In this document: in pieces, positions 11,826 through 23,119 of the stretch
How positions within the stretch are numbered: the first letter of the stretch is position 1
Layout: each line of letters opens with the position of its first letter
Source: Przewalskia tangutica
Lineage: Eukaryota; Streptophyta; Magnoliopsida; Solanales; Solanaceae
NCBI GenBank assembly: GCA_029844215.1
Contig: JAQGDG010000271.1
Span: 124,001 to 188,000, forward strand
Reading direction: 5' to 3'
Length of the DNA stretch: 64,000 bases
The notes under the pieces: model-generated
What the model saw: only the letters and a program-made list of their open reading frames with translations
Told to the model about the DNA's origin: nothing
Database searches by the model: none
Translations under genes and position numbers: made by a program

Positions 11826-12499
11826 AGAAACATTCGTCCCGAATGTTCCTTCTAAGTCTCCAAGCACACCTGTGCCGGTATAGTCTTCACTACTATACTT
11901 ACGAAACCAATCATGCCACCAATGGCCATAATATAACTTACGCGCAAAACTCAAATCCAAGCCAACGAATAATCATCTCTAAAGCGTATAACAATACTAA
12001 TAGCTCCACCCATGGTCCAAAGGATACTTTCTTCACATCTTTACTTATAAAAAGGACACTTCCATCTTCTTAACACATCTACGCCTCTTTTCTTACTCGT
12101 GCACCTCCTCGTACACTCGAACTCTTCCTACTATACGCATAATATTTCGCCATTGCTTCGCCAAAAATCTCGGTTACCATCTCCAACTTGGTCATCACTA
12201 ATCGGGAACACTGACGGATGGATCTCCGATACTCTTCCGAAATATAGCAACATGGAAGACCGGACGCATCGTCTCCTAAGTCGGACGGCTAGCTAACTTA
12301 TAGCAACCCGCCTATTCTACAAACGATCCAAAAGGCCCAAAGTACCTCGCTAAGTTTCCCCTTTCCAAATCTCGCCACACCCTTCCGGTGGTACCTTCAA
12401 GAAGACCACCGCCAACTCAACTCCAAGTGTCGACGCCGATTATCCGCACGACTTCGCTGACTCGAGCCGCTAAAACCTCTTCTGGATAAGCTTCACCTT

Positions 12500-12960
12500 A
12501 CCCACATCCTGCTGAATCAAGTATGGACCAACTATCTGAACCTTGCCAACCTCGAACCAATCGACCGGCAACCTACACTTCCGCCCATACAAGGCTTCAT
12601 AAGGCGACATCACTGAAATGGTAGCTATTATAATACTCACTCAACAAGAGGCAAATAATCCTTACAGCTACCCCTGAAATCAAAACACCGGCCCGTAACC
12701 TATCCTCAACTGTCTGGATAAAACGCGTTGTTTGTCCGCCGCCCGAGGTGAATGCACATCGAGACTCACTGAAGTTCCTAACCCCGCCTGGTAAAACCTC
12801 CAGAAACAAAAGAAATAGCCGAAAACCGGGCTCCACTGCCTGCCATAAAAAGTAGGAACCCCGTGCAGCCTTACAACCTTCCTAATACACAACATCTCGC
12901 ATAACCCTCCGCAGAGTAAACAGTCCTGACTAAAAGACAAGACGGGTGACCCATCGCCCG
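12500..12960 (-). pseudogene. Family B integrase remnant
   Basis: Minus-strand pieces match the integrase core of family A. RKVVRLHGVP precedes the second catalytic Asp region, GLGTSVSLD is just beyond it, and EYYNSYHFSD corresponds to the FAYNNSYHSS string. Frames differ between pieces. No RT or protease lies upstream, so only a central slice of pol survives, reached through a deletion. Confidence 0.7.
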
Positions 12961-13450
12961 ACTCGGGTCGAACGCATCCACAACTGCGATAGTTACCTAA
13001 ACTTGGGCCTAACACCCTCGTGACTTATCATCTAATGACCACCCCAAACTGACCCCACCACATTCCGGGCTGCGGGTTGACTCGCGATATGGCCTCAACC
13101 CGACCCACTTCGTAGTAAACTCTCGTTCCTGGTCCGGAACAATCTCATTATTCAAGTCATGAGAACCTAGTGGTCTTCTAAGCCCAACTACCCACTTCCC
13201 TTTCACACCACTCATGGACTTATCACCTGAATATACTTCACGTATCCAACGTACTCACAACGATCAAACGTGATAATCTTTTACTTAAGACGACCTTGCA
13301 TCTAAGGTCTCCACGTGTAATATTCTAAGGCTCACACCTACCATGTCCCCATACTTACCTTTCTAACTACCTCTGTTTTTTTTTAATCTCAACTAACACA
13401 ATGCTATCCGTACATACGCCACACGTATCTACCATAACGACATAAACAAG
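12960..13450 (-). other. Conserved module of unknown function (family B copy)
   Basis: No convincing reading frame. Strings such as CTAAACTTGGGCCTA, a GACCCACTT-containing stretch and TCTAAGGTCT recur in the same order at 49855-50280 (family D) and more loosely at 58150-58570 and in the C array. It lies between gag and the integrase remnant. It may be a decayed coding segment or a cis-acting RNA region; I do not recognise it. Confidence 0.5.
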
Positions 13451-13489
13451 TCTCTTAAGGGTCAAGATATCTCTCAGAACATCGCCTCA

Positions 13490-14590
13490 CTTTCCCTTTG
13501 TCGCTCTAATCATAATCCTCGCCGCAGGCGCCTAGCTATGGCGTGATGAACCACCACGATCCCGGGCGTCGAGTCAGAACATCCGCGCCACCTCTGCCTG
13601 ACAATTTCTCTCAAATGGCCCGCTGGCCGCAAGCATATCAAGCTATCAAGAGTACGACACTCTCAACGACACCTACCACATAGTGAACACTTGAGGAAAA
13701 TCAGATCCGGTCGCTAGAACTCGTAACTGTGAACCTAAACCCCGGAGCTATGACCAACTCCTAAATACCCCTAACGCCCCGCTCGCGAGGACCACTCAGA
13801 TCGGGCGAGGCGCCAACCTACCCGCTGCTGGAAGGTCCGCCAAAGTTACCAAAGGACCTCATTGCTCGCCTCTTCGCTGATTCGTTAATCCGCCGATCTC
13901 ACGCTCTCACCGATGCGATAAGTCCAGACGCGCAACGCCCATGCCCTGGGAAGAGCTACTCGTAGAACTTCTACTTGATAATCGCTAAGTCTCGTGACAT
14001 ATCGGCACTCTATCCTCCATGTCCGCCACTAAAGCGGGACATAACGAGCCAACGAGTCAAACTCTATAATCGCATTCTCGAACCGCCCGCCTGCTCGCCA
14101 ACCTCAAAAATCTATCTCGCCCGAGCTCTCTCATCCGCGAGGCGCAAGTAGTGTGTAAGAAATGCCTTCGAGGTCTTGATCACTTTCACGATCCACAGAA
14201 TCGTCGACAAACTCCCGAGGATCTTCTCGCTTCAATCCATAGGACTCGTGGACTACAACTCAAGAAGTCCCAAGTCTCAAAACTATCGGATCTAGGTGAA
14301 CTATCGTACTACGAACCACTGCCTCGTCCGCTCTCATTCCCACCACCGCACTAGCTAGTAATCGCCATCTCTCAGAACTCATATCCTCGCCTCGCCGTGG
14401 ACCGAGACTCGTATCGTAGTCTCGTGAGAAACCGCCGCCGCCTAAACTCGATGGGCTAGCGGCGCCATAAAACTCGCCGTCAAGTACTATCTCGTAATGA
14501 CCAGTGCCCGTGCCTCAGAATCTCCGTGTTCTACTCAGAGCTCTCACGCTTTGCCCATCCGGGCCCCGTTGCCTTCAAGGTAGAGGCCTA
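13490..14590 (-). pseudogene. Family B gag (degenerate)
   Basis: The stretch is colinear with family A gag: 14031-14066 (plus strand GGGACATAACGAGCC...) matches 5812-5850, and the ATG region near 14588 lies about 190 bp from the primer site. The zinc knuckle cannot be read, and frames are heavily broken. It would have encoded the particle protein. Confidence 0.55.
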
Positions 14591-14774
14591 ACTAGCACAT
14601 ACGAATACGCCTGAGGAGTCCAACTTATAACACTCTCTAAGGCACGATCTCAGAGTGAGAAGAATGGAAACCAATCCTAAATATCCTGCAGCCTCCCGAC
14701 ATAAAGTGGTGCACAACACGCCGATAATCAAGACTCTACTAGATACGGTCTCAGACACTTTTCGAGGATTAATC

Positions 14775-14786
14775 GCTTTAATACCA
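14775..14786 (-). promoter_or_regulatory. Primer binding site of family B, mutated
   Basis: The plus strand reads GCTTTAATACCA, two changes from the family A site GCTCTGATACCA, four bases from the LTR edge. It is recognisable as an initiator-Met site by position. Confidence 0.75.
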
Positions 14787-14790
14787 CTTT

Positions 14791-16990
14791 TGTCACGACC
14801 GATCTCAGTTCGCGATCGTGCCTTACTCCGGCACCCTAGTGATACAACATCGAGAAAATCAGCAAATAAAAACTTACACATGAAACAAGATATACAATAA
14901 GAAAATAGGCTAACCAAAACTGGCCACCTTTCTCAGATATATAAATAAAAACTGAAACTACATCCTTTACAAACCCCGCCCACAACAAGACATGCACTCT
15001 AAGAATGTTATAACAACAACGACGGACAGGCCCCGCCATACCCTCAACGTAAGTACCTACAACGATAGGACTATACCAAAGATAAGCCTCCGAGAAACGA
15101 GCTTCCTAAAACACCAAATGTGATCCTATGAGCGAGGATCAACAATCGCGTACTCTACCGCAGATGAACGCAGCTCGGGCGAGGTCGACAACAGTACCAA
15201 GTATGTGAAATCGAAATACCAGAAATGAAATCATAATAGTCTATATAAAATGTAATACATATATGATAACCAATTTACGATACACATATGTAAGCAAATA
15301 TGTCAAGTCGTGACTCACGCCTCAAAGTCATCACTCAAATATAACCACGGGTCTCATGCCCACAATATCAATCACGCCGTGGAATTCTTCCTCACCGCCA
15401 AATCCATGATATAAAAACACCAAGGAATACACATGAACACCGTGTCCCACCCGTGTCATAATAAAATTGTACGGTAAGCAAGGCATAGCCGACTACTAGA
15501 ACCCACCGCATCAACAATGCTATAAAACTATATCACGAGGTCTTTCTAGACCGCCACATGATCGGGCGCCACTCGCCTCGTGATCAATGCGGCGCTTTAA
15601 CCCCGAACTCACCGCAGCCCGCGATAGCCACATAGGCCCGCATGAGGTACTCCTCGGACGGTAGCTAACCCGCGCATCAACCTCGACCTCAAGTCCGCAT
15701 AGCCACACATGGACCGCATGAGGTATTCTCGTGACGGGCGTAACACACCCGAGTGATCATCCTGCATCGAACTCCCGCAGCCCGCATAGGTCACATGGAC
15801 TGCATGAGGTATTCTCGTGACGGGGTAGCTAACCCGCGCAACATAACAAGTCAGGGTATGTGATATAATACCGATAACGCTTATCGTTAAACAACGTAAG
15901 CACAACAAGAATAACCCCTTACACAACATCACAAGATACTAACACACGAAGATCATAACATGTTCACTTTATCAAACCGACAAGAAGTATTACAAGGCTA
16001 TCACAGCAAATCATAGGCAAGTTACTCACACAAGGTACTTTTATTTGACGCCAACAAATACGGTTTTAACCCCAAAGTACTACATACTTTAACTCTTTAA
16101 AAGATCCATTTCTTTCAAAAGTCACACGATACTGTAGTATCAAAATAGAGTAACTATCTTTTTAAGTAAACCAAAACAATTTCCATACCTTCTTTTAAAC
16201 CAATCTTAAAACAAAAGCATGCCTTCCTTTTAAACCATTTTAAGACAAAACCATTCCTTCCTTTAAAACAAAGACACTTTTCCTTTTTAAAGTCAAATAG
16301 CAATATACTTTTTAAACCAAGTGTCTTACTCTTTTAGAAACAAGTATCCTATACCTTTAAATCATATCTTTAAGGAAACCAACCTCCAACTTTTAAAATG
16401 TCAAGTTATCATTTTAAATCCAATGATAAAACCATTCTTTGTTTTCATAAAGTCGTTATAAATAACCTCCCATAAAGCTATTATAACACTTTATGTTTTA
16501 AACCAACCAAGGACAACTATTCTCATTTTCGAAATCAAGATAACTCTATTCTTTAAAAGTCCACACACCCATTACTCATGAATGAGGTTTTACAACTTTT
16601 AACATAATTCAAGTCCTTAATTTTTCATAACAAGTCACTTAACTTTGAATCAAGTCAAGGACACAAAAGGAAAATCAAATTCCTTTAAACACACGCAAGG
16701 CCTCACCGCACTATATATATTTCACAACAATCATGCTAGAAAGGATAGAAGAGGTTCACATACCTCGCGACGACATTATCGACAATAAGCAAAATGCTCC
16801 AAAGTACTATAACCCCGCTAGCCTTTTCCACCCTTCAAGTAGAATACGCCACTCGTAGTACTTCAACCTATAATGGCCATAAAACGCTTATTAACTTCTA
16901 GATCCCTTCGTAGAATATTTCTAAGTACAAGGTTCCATATTCTACTAAAATTCATAACCTCCCCGTAACCACATAAATAACCTACACTAA
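14791..16990 (-). repeat. Family B LTR (upstream copy), interrupted at 16990
   Basis: Begins TGTCACGACC. Its body from 15453 matches 9665 onward. At 16991 a family C element begins; the expected continuation (as at 11222: ACAAGGCCCGC) is absent and should lie beyond the right window edge. ACTAA (16986-16990) is the likely target duplication. Includes a GTGCC...GGCACC hairpin near 14818-14834. Confidence 0.88.
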
Positions 16991-17905
16991 TGTCACACCC
17001 CGAACCCCGGGCCCGTGACTGGTGCCCTACCTGGGCACCCTTCTACCTTAACAACTAAGTAAACTACGGAAATTTAATAACACCTCTTTTTTTTTTTAAA
17101 CCAACATACGTGCAAGGGCAAAGCCGACAAGGCTGCCATAATATACATACTCAAAAGACACTACACTGTACATGAGTCTAATCCCACATATGAATACGCA
17201 CTTAAGAGTTATATCAAATATGACGACAAGGCCCCGCCGCATCATAATCAGATAAAGCTCAGATCGAAAGAACTTATACCAAAAAGATAAACTCCCAATG
17301 TAGGAGCTATCCAAAACTCGAAAGGTGGTCCTACACCGCCGATCACCAAACAAGACCTAAACTCGCAGATGAACGCACTTCGGGCGAGGTCAAGACGTAA
17401 GAATGTACCAAGTATGAAGCAGCATCAGAATGAAATCATAACAATTACCAAAACAGAGACATGTATGATAGCCAACCTACAAAGATACAATACATAAACA
17501 AATATATCAAGTCGTGGACGCATGCCCTTAAAGTCATTACTAAAATATAACCATGGGTCTCACGACCATAATATCAATCATGCCCGTGGAATCCTTCCTC
17601 ACTGCCGGCAGTCCATGATATAATAACACCAATAGGCATACATAAACACCAAGTCCCACCTGTGTCCTAAAAACTGTATGGGCCAAGTAGGTAAACGAAC
17701 CAATCAAGTACCAAATATGTGAGACTGAAAGTATTATAACGAAATCATAACAGTCTAACAAAACAGGAGACATGTATGATAATCAAATTACAGTACACTG
17801 TGCCTTACTAACAATGAGAGTAAATAGTAGTATACTTACAAAATAAAATAGGAAGCTCACGATCAAAGCAGGACCACCCGTCCGCAGTATCATTAAGCAA
17901 TCCTA

Positions 17906-18100
17906 CTCCTGGGACTATTTCACCCGCATAAGTCGCGTGGACCCGCATGAGGTATTCCTCGCATGGGACTATTTCACCCGCATAAGCCCTTACGGACTCG
18001 CATGAGGTATTCCTCGCATAGGCTGGACCCGCCCGCATGGGACTATTTCACCCGCATAAGCCCTCATGACTCGCATGAGGTATTCTTCGATCGCGGTAGC
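17906..18100. repeat. Minisatellite, three GCATGAGGTATTC-containing units
   Basis: Three units start GGGACTATTTCACCCGCATA at 17914, 17967 and 18039 and hold GCATGAGGTATTC. Similar GCATGAGGTAT words occur in family A (1-200, 7310-7510, 42070-42260) and B (9836-10040, 15610-15840) LTRs, but not in the other C LTRs here. Confidence 0.75.
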
Positions 18101-18182
18101 AAATCCACTAATACGAATGCCACAAACCCGTGGAATGACCCCGAAATGAATGATATACCAATAGCACACAACCGGCTATTAC

Positions 18183-18389
18183 CAGCACACATAGGCAATT
18201 CTCAATTAAACAAGCCAAAGTACTTATCAAGGCACACATAGAATAATTCTCAATTAATCAAGCCAAAGTACTTATCAAGGCACACTTAGAATAATTCTCA
18301 ATTAATCAAGCCAAAGTATTTATCAAGGCACACTTAGAATAATTCTCAATTAATCAAGCCAAAGTACTTATCAAGGCACACATAGAATA
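18183..18389. repeat. 48-bp minisatellite of family C2 LTR, left part
   Basis: About four and a half tandem units with words AATTCTCAATTAATCAAGCC and AAAGTACTTATCAAGGCAC. The array continues at 55312-55445, after the insertion. It is the reverse complement of the repeats in the plus-strand C LTRs. Confidence 0.85.
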
Positions 18390-18872
18390 TGTTACACCCC
18401 GTAAGCCCAGGACATGTATAAGAGAATGTACGTAAGGAATCAAGACTTGGAAATTAGTACGAAAAGAAGAATTGTTTTTCCGACGGGAAATCTTCCGGAC
18501 GTCGGAAAGGAAAAATGTTCGTTGTTGAGAATTGGATTCTCAAAATGCATTATTTAAAAAGTATGGAACTCTTAACCTTATGGAAATTTATTTTTACGGA
18601 TTTGGTCACGTGGGGCCCACCCGAGGAATTTTACATTTTTGTGGGGCCCACGAGGGTTACGGAATTTTATGGACGAATGAGAGGGCGACACGTAGCACCC
18701 CCACATGGTCTTGGTTGAAATGTTGCAAGGGTAAAATGGTCATTTGACCTATGTAGATGATAAGTCTTGCAAGCTTGATATATTTGACCAAGTCAACTTG
18801 TCCACATAGGCTTAATCCAAGTGAAATTCATCCTAGCCTCACATTTGTTGATATCTAAGCCCTCCATCAGGT

Positions 18873-18880
18873 TTTATAAG
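18873..18880 (+). promoter_or_regulatory. TATA-like box of family C LTR1
   Basis: TTTATAAG, 484 bp into the LTR. It is conserved in LTR2 (24468-24475) and LTR3 (30187-30194), and in minus copies the same place reads TATATAAG (rc of about 57248). It suggests a U3 of roughly 0.5 kb and a very long R-U5. Confidence 0.5.
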
Positions 18881-20601
18881 GTTACTACTAGTGCAAGACT
18901 AGCTCATTTAACACTTAGAAAATTGAGAGAGTTTCAAGGCCCATATCGCTTCCTGCTCATAAGAAGAAAGGAGAAAATTTTGTGATTTTGATCCATTAGC
19001 CACAAGACTTAAACCCAATGTCCCTAAGAGTGTTGTAAGGATATCCCAATAGAAATATTTCTAAAAGGTTTGCTGTATTAGTCGCAAGGCGGAAACTTAA
19101 GAAGTTCTTCAACTTTGAAGTTGGAACTCAAGATGGGTTCTTCATAGGCCTCTACGGAGTGCTTGGAGCGGATTGGAACTTAAGGAAAGCGAGCTAAGAA
19201 TTGCTAAGGCGACTTTGATTCTTGGAAATTTTAAGGGCTTATAAAGGTATAATCTTGTCGCTTTAGCAATTAAGGTTTACTTATTGTTGTAGTTATGGTT
19301 ATTAGCAAGCATGAGTTATATATTACGAAGTTTGATTATTATATCGCTATCGAACCCTAATCCAAAACTAGCATGTTAGCCTTCAGACTACAATTCAAGT
19401 TGATTATTCGCTTAAGTCGCCGATGTTGTGTAAGAAGGAAATTGTAGTTGTTGAAATGGTTTATAACTATATAACATGTTAGACCTTAGAACTTGGAATT
19501 GGAAAAGGATTGGAAAAGACTTTGAATCGTGGTTATGTTGTTAGCCGAGAATGGCTTGATTACGGACTTGTTGGTATTAATTATGGCGGAATTTTACACG
19601 TATCGTAAGGCGGTAATCCCCTTTTGTTTGGTTGTTGTTTGAGCCTTAAATGTGGCGTGTTGGTTATTGTATTCGACCTTGAAAAAGGTGGAAAAGTGAG
19701 TAGAAACAAAGGAAGTGTCGCCTGATTTTCCGTAGAATTAGAGACCGTATACTTAGTATTATTCTACTGTAGAGACTAGAAGTTGATAGTCTTGTTGTGA
19801 CCATTATAGGTTGACACTTCTACGCACGCATATTCGGCTTAGCTTGTGGATTTAGCCAAAAGGTATGTGAACTATCTCCTCTTCTAGCATGATTCCTCAA
19901 GAGAAAGAAAGCATTTTCTACTCCTTAAATGATCCATTCCTTGGTCGATTTGGATTGCCTAAAATAGAATTTGTTCTATGTACTTCTGATTGTACTTTGA
20001 TGTTTAAATTGTAAGTTGTATAATCCATTTTCCTTAGTGAAGTTTGGATTCTTAAAAGTGAAAGTATTTTACTTAAGGTACATGGAGTCTTGAAAAGGAA
20101 GTGGTTTCCAAATCTTTTCAAGGCCTTAGTTCCAAAACCTAAAGGTCATTATAATGACTTTAGGAGTCAAAGGAGTGATTTACTTATTTGATTTAAAAGA
20201 GGAGAAATGACATGATTTAAGAGAAGAAACTTGTTTTGTATATATTAAGAGACTTCAAGAAATTTTGAAAGTTAAGAACCTGCTTTGCAAGATGTGATAA
20301 TTGGTTTTAAAGTATAAGTCTCTCGTTATAAAAAGGAATGGATATGTCTAAAACCACAAAGCGGTTATAACGGCTTATGGGTAGTTGGTTATAACGGCTT
20401 TATGGAAGGTTAAGAAAGTTGTCTATTTTATTAATGGGCATAAGTTGCCTAGATTGTGAAAATTTGAAGTTACTTGATTTCAAACTTTGAAATGAGTTTT
20501 CCAAAAGTAGTAACTTACTTTGAAAAATAGACATGCCTTGATACTACGTGTTAGTATCTTGGGGTTTTACATAAAAAGTAGTCTTTGAAAAGAATGACGA
20601 C

Positions 20602-20980
20602 GTAGTACTTTGGCTTGTTAAATGAGAATTATTCTATTTCAGGCTCGATAAGTACTTTGGCTTGTTAAATGAGAATTATTCTATTTGGTGCCCCGATAAG
20701 TACTTTGGCTTGTTAAATGAGAATTATTCTATTTGGTGCCCCGATAAGTACTTTGGCTTGTTAAATGAGAATTATTCTATTTGTGCCCCGATAAGTACTT
20801 TGGCTTGTTAAATGAGAATTATTCTATTTGGTGCCCCGATAAGTACTTTGGCTTGTTAAATGAGAATTATTCTATTCAGGCCCCGATAAGTACTTTGGCT
20901 TGTTAAACGAGGATTATTCTATTTGTGCCTTGATAAGTACTTTGGCTTGGTTAATCGAGAACTAGCCTACGTGTGCCGTG
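20602..20980 (+). repeat. 47-49-bp minisatellite in LTR1, about 8 units
   Basis: Units carry TAAGTACTTTGGCTTGTTAA then ATGAGAATTATTCTATTT and a short GTGCCCCGA spacer. The last two units are diverged (AACGAGGATT, GGTTAATCGAG). The matching arrays in LTR2 and LTR3 have nine units. Confidence 0.92.
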
Positions 20981-21182
20981 ATAGCCTTTGAGTGCAAGTA
21001 TTATGTTTTATTATGTTGCCGCGACTTACCTGGAGGGTCCTACCGTCCGGTTGTAAGTTATTTGGACGCACCGACAGGATGCGGGATTCCACGTATGCTT
21101 CCGCTATTTGTAGTACTCAAGTTAAATTCTGATTTTTATAAAAGACACGGTAGTTGTTATGTCTTGTTTCATGGTCACGAGA

Positions 21183-21474
21183 TAGGTAAGAGTATAAACG
21201 ATGGTAAACCCCAAGACGTTGTACCACCTTCTCCAGGTAAGAGTATAAGTGTGGTAAACCCCAAGACGCTGCACCACCCGCTTATGTTTTGTTTGACGGC
21301 CGGCTGAGATAGGGTAAGAGTATAAACGAGGAAAGCCCCAAGACGTTATACCACCTTCTCCGTGGTAAGAGTATAGTGAGGGTAAACCCCAAGACGCCAT
21401 ACCACCGCTTACCACCTTCTCCAGGTAAGAGTATGTTGGTGGTAAATCCTCAAGACGCTATACCACCGGTGGGA
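21183..21474 (+). repeat. Second minisatellite of family C LTR1 (GGTAAGAGTATA units)
   Basis: Five units of about 50-60 bp, each with GGTAAGAGTATA, GGTAAACCCCAAGACG and CACCACCTTCTCC. The third is offset by a GTTTTGTTTGACGGCCGG insertion. Same arrangement at 26834-27125, 32579-32884 and, inverted, 38630-38925. Confidence 0.88.
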
Positions 21475-22080
21475 CTCGTGTTCATGTATGCCTATCGTGT
21501 TATATCAGATCACGGATCACCGACAAATGGCGGCGATTCCACGCATGATTGATATTACGGGCGCGAGACCCATGGTTATGTTTTTAGTAATGACTTTGAG
21601 CGCGGCCCCCGACTGATATGATCATATGTATTGCATCAGAATTTGATTATCATACATGTCTCCTATTTTGTGAGATCATATGATTTTGTTACGCATTTTC
21701 AGTTCACATACTTGGTACATTCTTCAGATCGACTCTTCTGGGCCGCGCTCATGTCGCAGTTTAGGTAATGATGTTTGGTGATCGGCAGTGTAGGATCCTC
21801 GCCGTAGTTTTTGGATAGCTCCTTCTGCTCGGAGTTTATCTTTTGGTATAAGTTCTTTCAAGATGTGCTTTTGTACGCTATGGTACGGCGGCCTTGTCCC
21901 GCCATAATTCGGGCTTTAACTCTTGAGGTCTCAGATTCATACGTGGATCGACTCATGACGTGTAAGGTCTTTTGTCGTATATACGGCAGCCTTGTCGCTT
22001 TGCTCTTGCACGCATATCAAGTTAAAAGAAAAAATGAGGTGTTATTTAATTTCCGCAGCTTTACTTGGTTGTTATGTGGC

Positions 22081-22098
22081 GGTGCCCATGTAGGCACC
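22081..22098 (+). other. Terminal LTR hairpin GGTGCC/GGCACC
   Basis: Six-base perfect stem with a six-base loop, 24 bases before the LTR end. Equivalent hairpins occur in families A (6701-6719) and B (about 14818-14834), so the U5 end is likely structured next to the primer site. Confidence 0.6.
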
Positions 22099-22126
22099 AC
22101 CACGCCCGGTTCGGTCGTGACAGAGT

Positions 22127-22136
22127 GGTATCGAGT
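22127..22136 (+). promoter_or_regulatory. Primer binding site of first array internal region, altered
   Basis: Reads TGGTATCGAG, 4 bases after the LTR end; the family A site is TGGTATCAGAGC. The second internal region reads TGGTATCGTAG (27795-27805). Confidence 0.7.
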
Positions 22137-22320
22137 AGTCACTCTGAATGTCTACGCACCGCGTTCAGTAGTAGTCTGATTATCGGTGTTGCGCTACGCA
22201 CCCATAAACAGTGAGGCTACAGACATTTGTGAGTTGGTTTCTATTCTTCTCACTCCAAGATCGTACATGAGCCGTGTTAGTAAGATAATTCCTCTCGACG
22301 CGGATTTTGTGTTACAGCTT

Positions 22321-23060
22321 ATGCCTCCCGAGGGCAACAACGCCTGTAAGGGCAAAGGAGTAGCAGGATCTACTAGTCGACTCAGAGAGTTGATAGGCTT
22401 ATGCCTGTGGTATACCAGATGTTGTTCCGCCGACGAGTTCTTCTCGCGCAGTTTTGAGACCCCAAAGACTGCAGCCTCCGCTTTCGCCAGAGAAGACTAT
22501 AGGTCACGAGGAAAGCGCTATGTTATCACAAGATACGGTGCATGGGGCCATCAGCAGAGGTTATTCGGCCAAGATGCAGTGTGTACAGAGGTAGAGGCCA
22601 ACGCGAGATCAGAAGAGGGCTAGACCGGCTGGTTATCCCTGAGTTTTTGGACGAGTCGCCAAAGAAATGAGCGGATATTCATCCCACTACCCAAAGACAT
22701 ACCCCGCAATACAGTGGGAGATTTGACCACAAGGTATTTAGAGTCATCCAAGCTCCGTGGTCGAGGTTCTCGTATGAGCAGAGGATTTTCTCACGAGGCC
22801 ACTTATTCCTCAAGCTGTTTATCGAGTAAGCGCCATTTAGGAAATGCCGCTCGCACATGTTTGTTATTATTGTGGTCGTCCGCCATATAACGAGGGTATG
22901 TCCTTGTAGAAGAGCACCAAGGCGGCTCACCTTACGTGGTCGATGGTTGATTCCCTTTCTCCACAAATGCGCTCCTGCAAGGTGGTGTTCAAATGTTAGC
23001 CACCGTCAGAGGTTAGGTGGAGTTTATAGTTCGCGTCCTTCAACCGCAGAGATGACGTGA
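22321..23060 (+). pseudogene. Family C gag, first internal region (degenerate)
   Basis: The start ATG at 22321 opens MPPEGNNACKGKGVAGSTSR, like the basic start in families A and D. It is about 200 bp past the primer site. The frame stays open for a while, then shifts. Toward 22859-22910 the zinc knuckle is recognisable (CYYCGRP) but the His is lost by a small deletion. The segment between the start and the knuckle is much shorter than in a usual gag, so the central capsid-like region seems deleted. It could not make a normal particle protein by itself. Confidence 0.65.
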
Positions 23061-23119
23061 CTACTGGCAGATCGTGAGGCGACATCGCACGGGTTACATG
23101 TATATTTCATTCTTTTCAA

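Larger units (their letters stand above)
9665..16990 (-). mobile_element. Family B Ty3/gypsy-related element, internally deleted, both LTRs interrupted
   Basis: The minus-strand order is LTR (14791-16990, interrupted at its far end), primer site, gag remains, a non-coding module, an integrase remnant, polypurine tract and LTR (9665-11812, interrupted at its inner end). PR, RT and RNase H are not visible. It is therefore a deletion derivative that would depend on other elements. Its LTR is most similar to family D. The net LTR length, estimated by joining parts of the two copies, is about 2.8 kb. Confidence 0.8.
16991..18389 (-). repeat. Family C2 LTR, first part (resumes at 55312)
   Basis: Starts TGTCACACCCCGAAC. 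It contains a duplicated segment (17406-17480 and 17706-17790), three copies of a GGGACTATTTCACCCGCATA unit (17910-18100) and the 48-bp minisatellite (18183-18389). It is interrupted at GAATA (18385-18389), which recurs at 55312-55316. Confidence 0.9.
18390..22122 (+). repeat. Family C LTR1 of the array (3733 bp)
   Basis: It runs from TGTTACACCCCGTAAGCC to CGGTCGTGACA. It includes a TATA-like box (18873-18880), a duplicated TTATAACGGCTTTATGG motif (20357-20412), an eight-unit minisatellite (20602-20980), a second minisatellite (21183-21474) and a terminal hairpin (22081-22098). It differs from LTR2 and LTR3 more than they differ from each other. Confidence 0.93.

Noticed and set aside
18515..18718. 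A 67-74 residue frame beginning MFVVENWILKMHYLKSMELL, repeated at 24118-24342 and on the minus strand at 44106-44306 and 57400-57615.
   Set aside because: It lies in the LTR upstream of the likely TATA box. Its conservation is explained by the copies being the same LTR, and it has no domain or gag/pol resemblance.
19105..19130. Short inverted repeat CAACTT/AAGTTG in family C LTRs.
   Set aside because: A six-base stem with a two-base loop is weak and cannot be told from chance without structure analysis.
20602..20980. Regular direct repeats resembling a CRISPR array.
   Set aside because: Units are head to tail with 5-10 bp spacers that are themselves repeated, inside a plant LTR. It is a minisatellite.
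22186..22623. Plus-strand 145-residue frame as a possible host gene.
   Set aside because: It starts in the element leader and contains the gag start of family C; it is gag in an open frame, not an independent gene.
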